Part shown: positions 1-6,865 of the stretch, piece by piece
Numbering within the stretch: position 1 is the first letter of the stretch
How the letters are laid out: each line of letters opens with the position of its first letter
DNA from: an uncultured Ignavibacteriota bacterium
GTDB lineage: Bacteria; Bacteroidota; Ignavibacteria; Tepidaquicellales; Tepidaquicellaceae
NCBI GenBank assembly: GCA_903901375.1
Contig: CAIUQV010000450.1
Span: 1-14,114, forward strand
DNA length: 14,114 nt
Direction: 5' to 3'
Made by a program: the position numbers and the translations under genes
Notes under the pieces: generated by a model
Databases searched by the model: none
Told to the model about the DNA's origin: nothing
Seen by the model: only the letters and a program-made list of their open reading frames with translations

Positions 1-359
1 ATATGATTGCAAAGGATGAAGAAGAAAGCGGAGTACTGGCAAGAGCAGACAATTTATTCATATTGTTTGAACTGGTAATACTCGGGTTGTTTATAATTAA
101 CCTTTTAAGTTCGACTCAGGCACATATAAATGCAGTGAAGATTATACTGACGGGACCGTATGCGGCAGGTTTCTGGGTGTTTGTAGTAGGGCTTGGGCTT
201 TTAGTTCCTTTGTTCATACAGTCTTTAGCAGTGTCACACAGAATAAAGCATACTATAGTTGCGCCAATACTTGTGATAGTTGGAGGTTTAATTTTAAGGT
301 TTGTGATTGTCAACGCAGGGCTTTTAAGTCACTGGACAAAGGTAATAGGATTAGAATAA
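1..359 (+). CDS. NrfD/PsrC-like membrane subunit, C-terminal fragment
   Basis: This is the tail of a polytopic membrane protein cut by the left edge of the window; about 118 residues are visible, reading in frame from base 3. The ATG at 3 is probably internal, because NrfD/PsrC proteins are usually 300-400 residues. Three hydrophobic spans are visible, at about residues 17-37, 50-70 and 83-103 of the fragment. The closing stretch, GGLILRFVIVNAG, resembles the last helix of NrfD/PsrC subunits, which anchor periplasmic molybdopterin or Fe-S oxidoreductases and exchange electrons with quinones. The gene lies 34 bases ahead of two YeeE/YedE genes and a rhodanese-fold gene, so a sulfur-compound oxidoreductase (polysulfide or thiosulfate type) is a reasonable inference. 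The catalytic subunits would lie upstream, outside the window. The family call is fairly sure; the substrate is unknown. Confidence 0.72.
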   Translation, partial: MIAKDEEESGVLARADNLFILFELVILGLFIINLLSSTQAHINAVKIILTGPYAAGFWVFVVGLGLLVPLFIQSLAVSHRIKHTIVAPILVIVGGLILRFVIVNAGLLSHWTKVIGLE

Positions 360-393
360 AATTAATTTTATAATTTTTAAAGAGGCAAAATTA

Positions 394-954
394 ATGTCAA
401 CATTAGTTCAAACACCGGATGCAGAGAAAAAATCTGTTTCCGTTCCTAAACCTTACTGGAACCCGTATTTATCGGGAATTGGGTTAGGACTGGTTTTACT
501 GTTATCATTCGTGATAATGGGAAGAGGGCTTGGTGCTTCGGGAGCATTTTCATCGGGAGTTGCATACGTGATGGAAAAAGTTGCACCTACACACACAAAG
601 GCAAATGAGTTTTACGGTGAGTACTTAGGGGACGGCTCAAAGAATCCTTTAAAAGACTGGCTGGTATTTGAAGTGCTTGGAGTTTTTGTAGGCGGGTTTA
701 TATCGGGAGCGCTTGGAGGCAGGATTAAAAAGAAGATTGAAAAAGGCCCGAACATAACAGATAAAAAGAGATTAATCTTTGCGTTCGTAGGCGGTGCACT
801 GATGGGAGTCGGTGCAAAACTTGCGAGAGGCTGTACAAGCGGACAGGCATTAACGGGAGGCTCTGTACTTAATTTAGGAAGCTGGGCATTTATGATGTGT
901 GTCTTTGCGGGTGCCTATGCACTGGCTTATTTTATGAGGAGGCAATGGTTATGA
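394..954 (+). CDS. YeeE/YedE family transporter subunit A (half-size)
   Basis: A 186-residue membrane protein of the YeeE/YedE (sulfur transport) family. Hydrophobic helices lie at about residues 26-44, 88-108, 127-145 and 163-181. The family hallmark is near the end: GVGAKLARGCTSGQALTGG, with Cys147 in the RGCTSG motif. Full-length relatives such as the thiosulfate transporter TsuA carry two such halves in one chain and pass the substrate along conserved cysteines; here the halves are separate genes. The start at 394 follows a purine-rich AAAGAGG about 9 bases upstream. The stop overlaps the next gene's start (ATGA at 951-954), implying translational coupling and equal amounts of both halves. 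It probably imports a reduced sulfur compound such as thiosulfate; the exact substrate cannot be read from sequence. Confidence 0.85.
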   Translation: MSTLVQTPDAEKKSVSVPKPYWNPYLSGIGLGLVLLLSFVIMGRGLGASGAFSSGVAYVMEKVAPTHTKANEFYGEYLGDGSKNPLKDWLVFEVLGVFVGGFISGALGGRIKKKIEKGPNITDKKRLIFAFVGGALMGVGAKLARGCTSGQALTGGSVLNLGSWAFMMCVFAGAYALAYFMRRQWL

Positions 955-1553
955 ATTTACCTTTCTTTAAGTATGGAATGTTCGGCGAAGAAGTGAGTTT
1001 AATAGTTGCTTTTATAATCGGCATCGGATTTGGTTTCTTTCTTGAGAGAGCCGGGTTCGGAAGTGCGAGAAAACTTGCGGCACAGTTTTACTTTACTGAT
1101 ATGACAGTGTTGAAAGTGATGTTTACTGCAATCGTTACTGCAATGCTTGGAGTTTATTATCTGAGCATAATAGGCTGGATGGATTTATCTATGGTATACC
1201 TGACACCGACTAACATAATGCCTCAGGTAGTTGGCGGATTACTGCTCGGTTTCGGTTTTGTGATTGGTGGTTACTGTCCCGGAACGTCTTGTGTCTCGGC
1301 TGCAACTGGCAGAATAGATGGAATTGTTTATCTGCTTGGAGTAGTGTTTGGGATTTTCGGATTTGGAGAAGTATTTCCATTAGTAAACGGGTTTTACAAT
1401 TCAACTCTGATGGGACAGGTAACACTTCCTCAGTTCTTTAACTTACCTTATGGTGTTGTTGTATTTCTTGTAGTGCTGATGGCAGTGGGTGCTTTTGTTG
1501 CCGCAGAGTGGGGTGAAAAGAATATGGCTAAAAAAGCGGAGGCAAAGAAATGA
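951..1553 (+). CDS. YeeE/YedE family transporter subunit B (half-size)
   Basis: A 200-residue membrane protein and the partner half of the preceding gene. The reading frame is open back to an ATG at 897, but the start at 951 is chosen because an AGGAGG at 937-942 sits 8 bases before it and the ATGA overlap with the upstream stop is typical of coupling. The ATG at 945 is only 2 bases from that site. Residues 31-51 carry the family-like LERAGFGSARKLAAQF segment, and GGYCPGTSCVSAATGR follows at about 106-121, with Cys109 and Cys114. Together with Cys147 of subunit A these are the likely substrate-relay cysteines, by analogy with TsuA. It ends in a Lys/Ala-rich cytoplasmic tail. Its stop overlaps the rhodanese-fold gene by ATGA. 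Confidence 0.86.
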   Translation: MNLPFFKYGMFGEEVSLIVAFIIGIGFGFFLERAGFGSARKLAAQFYFTDMTVLKVMFTAIVTAMLGVYYLSIIGWMDLSMVYLTPTNIMPQVVGGLLLGFGFVIGGYCPGTSCVSAATGRIDGIVYLLGVVFGIFGFGEVFPLVNGFYNSTLMGQVTLPQFFNLPYGVVVFLVVLMAVGAFVAAEWGEKNMAKKAEAKK

Positions 1554-2197
1554 AGAACTTAACATTAAACAAGAAACTGGCATTTATAGCTATCGGGCTG
1601 GCATTCATTGGTTTATTTCTCGGAAATCCTTACAAAGGAAATTTAGTCTCGATGAACACAACCGAACTTGGAATGATTGTTGAGGGTAAGGTTGACCACG
1701 TATCAGTTCAGGACCTTGCAGACTGGATAATACAGACGAAGATGGATTTTAAATTAATAGATTTAAGAACAGAACAGGAATACAATGAATACCACATTCC
1801 GAATTCCGAGAACATAACTTTAACTGCACTTGAGAAAACAAACATTCCGAAGACGGAAAAGATTGTACTTTATTCTGAGGGCGGAATTCACTCAGCACAG
1901 GCATGGATGCTGCTAAAGGCAAAAGGTTATAAGGGTGTTTACATTTTATTCGGCGGGCTTGAGGACTGGAAAGACCAGATTTTATTCCCAAAACTTTCTG
2001 AAACAGCGACGCCCGAACAGATTGCGAAATTTGAGAAGACAAAGGAAGTGTCGAAGTTTTTCGGAGGAACACCTTCGGTTGGCGGTACAGCGGACGTGAA
2101 GACAGAAACTCCAAAGATGGAAATGCCGAAACTTGACAATCAGTCAGGGAATAAGGCGCCAGACGGAGCACCGAAAAAGAAGAAAGAGGGATGCTAA
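1550..2197 (+). CDS. membrane-anchored rhodanese-fold protein lacking the usual catalytic Cys
   Basis: A 215-residue protein with an N-terminal hydrophobic span (residues 10-25, a signal anchor) and a rhodanese domain at about 48-150. Fold markers are visible: LIDLRTEQEYNEYHIPNS (69-86) and VYILFGGLEDWK (130-141). In active rhodaneses the loop after the central strand reads C-x-x-G-x-x-S; here it is YSEGGIHSA, so Ser109 (codon TCT, 1874-1876) stands where the persulfide-carrying Cys should be. The only Cys in the protein is residue 215, the very last, after a Pro/Lys-rich tail (160-214) ending KKKKEGC. Classical thiosulfate:cyanide sulfurtransferase activity is therefore unlikely. A swinging-arm sulfur-carrier role for the tail is an inference from this layout and from the YeeE/YedE genes it overlaps by ATGA. 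It is the last gene before a strong terminator. Confidence 0.82.
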   Translation: MKNLTLNKKLAFIAIGLAFIGLFLGNPYKGNLVSMNTTELGMIVEGKVDHVSVQDLADWIIQTKMDFKLIDLRTEQEYNEYHIPNSENITLTALEKTNIPKTEKIVLYSEGGIHSAQAWMLLKAKGYKGVYILFGGLEDWKDQILFPKLSETATPEQIAKFEKTKEVSKFFGGTPSVGGTADVKTETPKMEMPKLDNQSGNKAPDGAPKKKKEGC

Positions 2198-2201
2198 CCT
2201 A

Positions 2202-2309
2202 TTTGAAATTGTAAATTTGAAATTGCAAATTTAAAGATAAAAACATTCACCACTAAGTCACAAAGGACACAAGTTTATTTAAAATTGTAAATTTGAAATT
2301 GCAAATTTA
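2202..2309. repeat. pair of 32-base AT-rich direct repeats
   Basis: Bases 2202-2233 and 2278-2309 match with one difference, and 28 bases in a row are identical (2206-2233 and 2282-2309). Each copy is itself two near-identical 14-base units, GAAATTGTAAATTT then GAAATTGCAAATTT. The copies flank the CACCACTAAG-type repeat at 2248-2273. They lie between the end of the sulfur operon and its terminator, so they would sit in the 3' untranslated part of that mRNA. The function is unknown. Confidence 0.8.
2248..2273. repeat. CACCACTAAG-type short periodic repeat
   Basis: The sequence falls into about 8-10-base units: CACCACTAAG, TCACAAAG, GACACAAG. It closely resembles the element at 5151-5178 and, on the other strand, a more diverged one at 6746-6770. 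All three are intergenic. I recall similar text scattered through intergenic DNA of other environmental bacteria, but could not check that here. Confidence 0.6.
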
Positions 2310-2340
2310 TAGAGATAACGATTTTAAATTTAATACAACA

Positions 2341-2367
2341 AAAAAGGCTGATGATATCAGCCTTTTT
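2341..2367. terminator. bidirectional Rho-independent terminator
   Basis: A perfect 12-base-pair stem (AAAAAGGCTGAT with ATCAGCCTTTTT) closes on the loop GAT. The A-run on the left and T-run on the right mean it can end transcription from either side. It lies between the + strand sulfur operon (last stop at 2197) and the - strand ferritin gene (stop at 2386), which converge on it. Confidence 0.93.
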
Positions 2368-2385
2368 CGTTTTAGAAATCTATTA

Positions 2386-2895
2386 TTATGCTGTTGCAGG
2401 TGGAGTGAAAACTCTTGCCTTCAACTCAGAATCGATAATAAACAAACCACCGACGTTATCACCGATAAGTCTCATTTTATTAACAAGCTTATTGATTGTT
2501 GATTCTTCTTCTACTTGTTCGTCCACATACCATTTCAGGAAACTTATGGTTGCATGATCGTTTTCCTTAAGAGCTAAGTCCATAAGGTCATTAATAGATT
2601 TTGTAACAATCTTTTCGTGCTCGAGTGTCTGTTGAAACACATCGAGAGGTGATTTGAAATCTTGCGGAGGTGTATCGATTTGTGATAATTTAACGTTGCC
2701 GCCTCTTTCGAGCAAATAGTTATACATTTTCATTCCGTGAAATGTTTCTTCCTGATACTGAACGTGAAAGAAGTTTGTAAAACCATCCAGGTCTAACGAA
2801 TTGCAGTATGCAGACATACCAAGATAGAAATAGGCCGAATAAAGTTCTTTATTGATTTGTGCGTTTATTGCGTCTTCAAGTTTTTTTGTTAACAT
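2386..2895 (-). CDS. ftnA: bacterial non-heme ferritin
   Basis: A 169-residue four-helix ferritin that oxidises Fe(II) and stores Fe(III) in a 24-subunit cytoplasmic cage. Residue numbering matches E. coli FtnA: Glu17, Glu50, His53, Glu94, Gln127 and Glu130 of the ferroxidase centre are all present, as are Glu49 and Glu126, which help form the third iron site. No heme-binding Met arrangement of bacterioferritin was recognised. The length is normal for the family. The start at 2895 has a GGAG about 9 bases upstream on the - strand. The gene appears to have its own promoter in the gap above it (candidate at 2964-2995) and ends at the terminator shared with the sulfur operon. No convincing Fur-box palindrome was seen. 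The call is secure. Confidence 0.96.
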   Translation of the reverse strand: MLTKKLEDAINAQINKELYSAYFYLGMSAYCNSLDLDGFTNFFHVQYQEETFHGMKMYNYLLERGGNVKLSQIDTPPQDFKSPLDVFQQTLEHEKIVTKSINDLMDLALKENDHATISFLKWYVDEQVEEESTINKLVNKMRLIGDNVGGLFIIDSELKARVFTPPATA

Positions 2896-2963
2896 GTTTA
2901 ATCTCCATTATGTGTTTAATTTTACCATCAATATACTAAACAGATATTTCAGGTGTGTAGTTT

Positions 2964-2995
2964 CAAAATTAGGATTAACTAATTGTAAATTCAAT
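2964..2995 (-). promoter_or_regulatory. candidate Bacteroidota-type promoter for ferritin
   Basis: On the - strand TAATTTTG (2971 down to 2964) fits the -7 consensus TAnnTTTG exactly. Twenty bases upstream lies ATTG (2995-2992), one mismatch from the -33 TTTG. Transcription would begin near 2957, about 60 bases before the ferritin ATG. Short AT-rich matches like this arise by chance, and this sigma-factor specificity is established for Bacteroidota rather than for this organism. Confidence 0.3.
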
Positions 2996-3007
2996 TTATT
3001 AATTTTT

Positions 3008-5110
3008 CTACTGCGACAATATGGTTACACTTTCAAGCACATCTCCCAGATATATCTTATCAACAACATCCATTCCCTCAACTACTTCACCGAATATTGT
3101 GTACGAGTTATCCAAATGATAAAACGGAGAATGCGTTATGAACAACTGGCTTCCTTCTGTGTCTTTACCATCCGACGCCATTCCGAGGATTCCCCTCTCA
3201 TAATGCAGGGGTGCAAACTCTGAACGAATTGAATACTCGGGTCCGCCCCAGCCGTTATTTAGGGGGTCGCCACCCTGAATTACAAAGTTCGGAATCACGC
3301 GATGAAAAACTGTATTATTATAAAATCCCTTCTCGGCAAGAGAAACAAAATTCATAACTGAAAAAGGTGCATAATACGGATACAGCTTAAGTTTTATATT
3401 ACCCTGGTTTGTCTTCAATAATGCAAAAGAATTTTTATCGAGCGAGTTAATTTCGTTCAGGTTCATAAAATATTTCTTCTTTGCAGTAAAAGTAAACTCC
3501 TTACCTGTTATTTTCTTAAGTGCGTCGGCAGATTCCTTTGCTATTTCATAGTCCGTGCTTTGCAGTCCTTTTTTCAACAGGTCGGTACTGTTAGCTGCTC
3601 CGAGATTTCCCAGTGCTCTGATAATCAGGCGCATAGCTTCTTTGTCTTTTGGGTAGATCAGATCCTGATAATCCAGAGCAATGATTATACGGGTTTCCGA
3701 AAGCTGATTTATGTATATGCTGTCGCTTAATGATGTTAAACATACATCAATAATTGAAGGGTCTTTGGAGCTCACAAATTCAGAGAAGATTAAACGCATA
3801 GTGTTTATATCTTTCTCATTCGCTTTGTATTTCAACTCTCCGAGTGTTTCAACAAATGAGCGGTAAAGTCCGTTTAACTCTTTACCTGCAATCATATCAC
3901 CAGATTCGATCTTGTTCTTATCCACATAATCCTGAACAGTCTTCGTTATCAAATCGCGCAGGTTATTGTATACAGACGCATCATCAAAATATTTAAAAGA
4001 AGACACCACTGCTTCCTTAAGCTCAAACCCCTCAACATCTTTATAGTAAGTTATCAGTTCATCCTTTACTTTATCCTTATATATCATCCCCATCGCGTTA
4101 ACTGCTTCTGCTATAACAGGAATATCTACAGCCTTACCTTTAATTAAAAACCATTCAAGCTGAGGAAGTAAATCATTTTTCAGGGATTCGTTTTTTGAAG
4201 ACTTAAATACATTGCCAAGCACTTTTAAAGCCGTCGTTGCAAGATAAACGTCTTCGCCCTGACCTTTATTCACGAGGAATTCCGAAAGCATTTTGTTCTC
4301 AGACAGTTCAGGATTAAAACGATTTATGGTCTGTAACGAGTTCAGCATATTAGTTTTAACCTGCCAGACAGTTTCCTTTTCATAAGCGTCAGTAATATTC
4401 TTTACATCTTCGATTCCTGCCATATATCCGTTTGCAAGATATGACCACATACGTGTATCGGCATTGCCAGATTTAACCAACGTGGAAATCAATTCTTTTG
4501 CGGGGATGAGAAGTTCTTTACTTCTCATATTTGCAAGTGCATAAGAAACTACGCGAGAAGTCTTTTCATAGTTAAAAGAAGCCAGCACTATCAACTTTTC
4601 AACACCTTTATCAGATTTTATATTCCTTCTTGCGAACCGAGCAATAGAAAATGCAAGTGCCGTGCGGACATTATCGGTTTCTGGTTTATACGATACAACT
4701 TCATCATAATTATCTTTATTGCCAACGTATCCGAGTGAGTTCAAAATTTCAGATAAAACGTTTTCATTCTTCTCCGTTGTCAGTGCTTCCATCAAAGCTT
4801 TCCTTGATTCATCGAACGAAAGCAAACCAAGCGAGTATGCAGCAGCAACTCTGATTTCATCAGTACGGCTTGAAAAGAGTTTTTCGGAAACAAACCTTAC
4901 ACCTTCTTCTTTACCAACGTTACCAATTGCCCATAAAGCACGGATTACAACAGCATTATTTCTGTCCTCAAGATAGTTTATCAACTCGTTGTCTTTTCCA
5001 AACGTTCTCTCATCCTGCAGCTTTATAATCTGTAACTCTTCAGGCGCAAATACCTGCGAGTATAAACTTACAGTTGAAAGCAGTATAAATATCAAAAAGA
5101 TTCTTTTCAT
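3008..5110 (-). CDS. secreted HEAT-repeat protein with C-terminal cyclophilin-type peptidyl-prolyl isomerase
   Basis: A 700-residue protein. Residues 1-19 form a signal peptide (charged MKRI, hydrophobic core, cut near LYSQ), so it is exported to the periplasm or outer surface. Residues about 25-545 are helical-repeat sequence with HEAT-like units such as AVVIRALWAIGNVGKEEGV (54-72) and EIRVAAAYSLGLLSF. Residues about 560-700 are a cyclophilin domain: FHRVIPNFVIQGGDP (602-616) supplies catalytic Arg604, Phe609 and Gln612, and GSQLFIT holds Phe657. The Trp-Leu-Asp motif of human cyclophilin A reads His-Leu-Asp here, as in many bacterial forms. The usual bacterial cyclophilin is about 160-200 residues, so most of this protein is scaffold, probably for client recognition during folding of envelope proteins. 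There is no clear Shine-Dalgarno sequence. It lies 97 bases downstream of pgi with no terminator visible between them, so they may be cotranscribed. Confidence 0.9.
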   Translation of the reverse strand: MKRIFLIFILLSTVSLYSQVFAPEELQIIKLQDERTFGKDNELINYLEDRNNAVVIRALWAIGNVGKEEGVRFVSEKLFSSRTDEIRVAAAYSLGLLSFDESRKALMEALTTEKNENVLSEILNSLGYVGNKDNYDEVVSYKPETDNVRTALAFSIARFARRNIKSDKGVEKLIVLASFNYEKTSRVVSYALANMRSKELLIPAKELISTLVKSGNADTRMWSYLANGYMAGIEDVKNITDAYEKETVWQVKTNMLNSLQTINRFNPELSENKMLSEFLVNKGQGEDVYLATTALKVLGNVFKSSKNESLKNDLLPQLEWFLIKGKAVDIPVIAEAVNAMGMIYKDKVKDELITYYKDVEGFELKEAVVSSFKYFDDASVYNNLRDLITKTVQDYVDKNKIESGDMIAGKELNGLYRSFVETLGELKYKANEKDINTMRLIFSEFVSSKDPSIIDVCLTSLSDSIYINQLSETRIIIALDYQDLIYPKDKEAMRLIIRALGNLGAANSTDLLKKGLQSTDYEIAKESADALKKITGKEFTFTAKKKYFMNLNEINSLDKNSFALLKTNQGNIKLKLYPYYAPFSVMNFVSLAEKGFYNNTVFHRVIPNFVIQGGDPLNNGWGGPEYSIRSEFAPLHYERGILGMASDGKDTEGSQLFITHSPFYHLDNSYTIFGEVVEGMDVVDKIYLGDVLESVTILSQ

Positions 5111-5150
5111 ATATTAAAATGTAATTTACAGACTTAATTTTATAATAATT

Positions 5151-5178
5151 CACCACAGAGCTCACAGAGAACACAGAG
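5151..5178. repeat. CACCACAGAG-type short periodic repeat
   Basis: The units read CACCACAGAG, CTCACAGAG, AACACAGAG, giving a 9-base period. It lies in the 96-base gap between pgi and the HEAT/cyclophilin gene, upstream of the latter's start. It aligns closely with the element at 2248-2273. No coding potential is apparent. Confidence 0.6.
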
Positions 5179-5206
5179 CATTGTAAAATTAGTATTTTAA
5201 ATATTG

Positions 5207-6523
5207 TTATTTTCCAAGCAATTTAAACATGTTCTTCTTATAAGCTTCCACACCCGGCTGGTCGAACGGATTAACCCCAAGCATATAACCGCTTATCGCA
5301 CACGCAAACTCAAAGAAGTAAACAAGTCCGCCGAGATTTCTTTCATTAAGTTCTGTCAAAGTAATCGTCAACGACGGTACTCCCCCGTCCTTATGCGCCT
5401 GCATCGTTCCAAGCATAGCTTTCTCATTAACATAATTAATATTCTTTCCTGCAATATAGTTAAGTTCATCAAGATTTGACTCATCTTCAGGAATCGTTAA
5501 AGTCTTCTTTGTTTTCTCAACCCAGAGGTTTGTTTCGAATATATTTCTCACACCGTCCTGAATATACTGCCCCATCGAATGAAGGTCAGTTGAGAATATT
5601 GTCCCCGCAGGAAATATACCTTTCCCTTCCTTGCCTTCGCTTTCACCGTAAAGCTGTTTCCACCATTCAATAATGTAATAAAGCGATGGTGTGAAACTCG
5701 TGAGAATTTCGGTCGTCTTGCCTTTTCTGTAAAGCAGGTTACGAAATGCAGCATACTTCATCGCAGGATTTGAATCAAAACCTTCTTTTCCCTTTAGCGC
5801 AGTTTCCATATCCTCCGCACCCTTCAAAATTTCTTTTACGTCAAACCCCGCACAGGCAATCGGCAGAAGCCCGACAGGCGACAGCACAGAGAACCTTCCG
5901 CCGACATCATCGGGGATAACAAAAGACTTATACCCTTCCTTATCAGCAAGTTTCTTAAGCGCACCTTTTTGTTTATCAGTGATTGCAACGATTCTGTTAG
6001 CGGCAACTTCATTACCGTATTTCTTCTCAAGAAGATTTTTCAGAAGCCTGAATGCTATTGCAGGTTCAGTGGTTGTACCTGATTTTGAAATCACGACAAC
6101 GGAGAATTTTTTATCCTCAAGAACTTCAAGCAAATCTGCAAGATAATCCTCGCCCATATTCTGTCCGGCGAATAAAACCTGCGGAGAGTTCTCACCCTTT
6201 TTAAGCAAATGCTTAAAGGAATGCTGAAGCGCTTCAATCACAGCACGTGCACCGAGATAAGAACCGCCGATACCAACAACAACAATTACGTCAGATTTTC
6301 TCCTTAAATAATATGCTGTATCTTCAATCAGTTTAATCTCTTCCCTGGTAATAACCGACGGCAGGTCCAGCCATCCCAGAAACTCATTACCTTTCCCGGA
6401 TAGGTTAAGAAGTTCGTTATAACATTTCTCGGTTTCTTTTTTAACTGAATTAATATCGGATTCGGTAATAAAAGGATGCGTGTTTTCTAAATTAATTTTC
6501 AGGTTATTGAATGAATTATTCAT
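5207..6523 (-). CDS. pgi: glucose-6-phosphate isomerase
   Basis: A 438-residue enzyme interconverting glucose 6-phosphate and fructose 6-phosphate in glycolysis and gluconeogenesis. It is the short (about 450-residue) Bacillus-like form rather than the 550-residue E. coli form. Markers in order: VVVGIGGSYLGARAV (81-95), the phosphate-binding SKSGTTTEP (146-154), signature 1 VGGRFSVLSPVGLL (207-220) with Arg210, LYGESEG with catalytic Glu294, DLHSMGQ with His315, and the C-terminal signature FEFACAISGYMLGVNPFDQP (404-423) followed by GVEAYK with Lys429. All expected catalytic residues are present. The start at 6523 is supported by GAGGAGT on the - strand, about 7 bases before the ATG (complement at 6531-6537). 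It is divergent from tryptophanase across a 342-base gap. Confidence 0.97.
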   Translation of the reverse strand: MNNSFNNLKINLENTHPFITESDINSVKKETEKCYNELLNLSGKGNEFLGWLDLPSVITREEIKLIEDTAYYLRRKSDVIVVVGIGGSYLGARAVIEALQHSFKHLLKKGENSPQVLFAGQNMGEDYLADLLEVLEDKKFSVVVISKSGTTTEPAIAFRLLKNLLEKKYGNEVAANRIVAITDKQKGALKKLADKEGYKSFVIPDDVGGRFSVLSPVGLLPIACAGFDVKEILKGAEDMETALKGKEGFDSNPAMKYAAFRNLLYRKGKTTEILTSFTPSLYYIIEWWKQLYGESEGKEGKGIFPAGTIFSTDLHSMGQYIQDGVRNIFETNLWVEKTKKTLTIPEDESNLDELNYIAGKNINYVNEKAMLGTMQAHKDGGVPSLTITLTELNERNLGGLVYFFEFACAISGYMLGVNPFDQPGVEAYKKNMFKLLGK

Positions 6524-6865
6524 AATAATTACTCCTCGATTGTTATGTTGCTTAGATTATAATAATATTAAAATAATATTGTAATACAAATAATTATGCT
6601 TTACTAAGAGATAAATCAAATATTAAATATCAAAAATAAAATATACATATTAAATACGAAATAGTTAATAATCAGAGTAAATTAAAGATTTCTATGCTTG
6701 CAGTAAGCAAGAATCATAATCCTGAAGGTTGTCTTATTCTTCCTCTTTGTGCTAATTCGTGCTGTTTGTGGGATGAGTTCTGTGTCATAAAATACTTAAT
6801 TTATGAATTAACTCTATTGAAGTTTTTTTGTAAATTAGTCATTCAATATAAATTAACATAAGATA
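6524..6865. other. divergent AT-rich intergenic region (pgi / tnaA)
   Basis: This 342-base stretch separates two divergent genes and must hold promoters for both, but no strong match could be fixed. Bases 6545-6680 are almost pure A/T with many short ATTAAAT/ATATT repeats. A possible TATTTTTG -7 box for pgi lies at 6638-6631 on the - strand without a good partner. Bases 6746-6770 hold a 9-10-base-periodic element (TTTGTG, TTCGTG, TTTGTG). A 55-codon frame (6694-6861, + strand) ends 4 bases before the tnaA ATG. It has no Shine-Dalgarno, runs through the repeat and has a Cys-rich, low-similarity product, so it is not called as a gene. No RNA gene was recognised. Confidence 0.6.

Noticed and set aside
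897..950. Longer start for the second YeeE/YedE gene
   Set aside because: It would overlap the first gene by 58 bases and adds a Cys-rich, non-family segment; AGGAGG at 937-942 is correctly placed only for the ATG at 951.
2202..2309. CRISPR-like array
   Set aside because: Only two repeats, A/T-only words, no cas genes and the spacer region is itself another repeat family.
2852..3223. 123-codon + strand frame across the ferritin/cyclophilin gap
   Set aside because: It is antisense to the ferritin start and the end of the cyclophilin gene, both of which are clear; it has no recognisable protein features.
4719..4976. Frames on the + strand inside the HEAT/cyclophilin gene
   Set aside because: Shadow frames opposite a well-supported coding region with signal peptide, repeats and cyclophilin domain.
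6817..6852. Possible sigma70-like boxes before tnaA (TTGAAG or TTTTTG with TATAAA)
   Set aside because: Spacings are 24 and 16 bases and the -10 would lie only 13 bases before the ATG; such matches are expected by chance in A/T-rich DNA.
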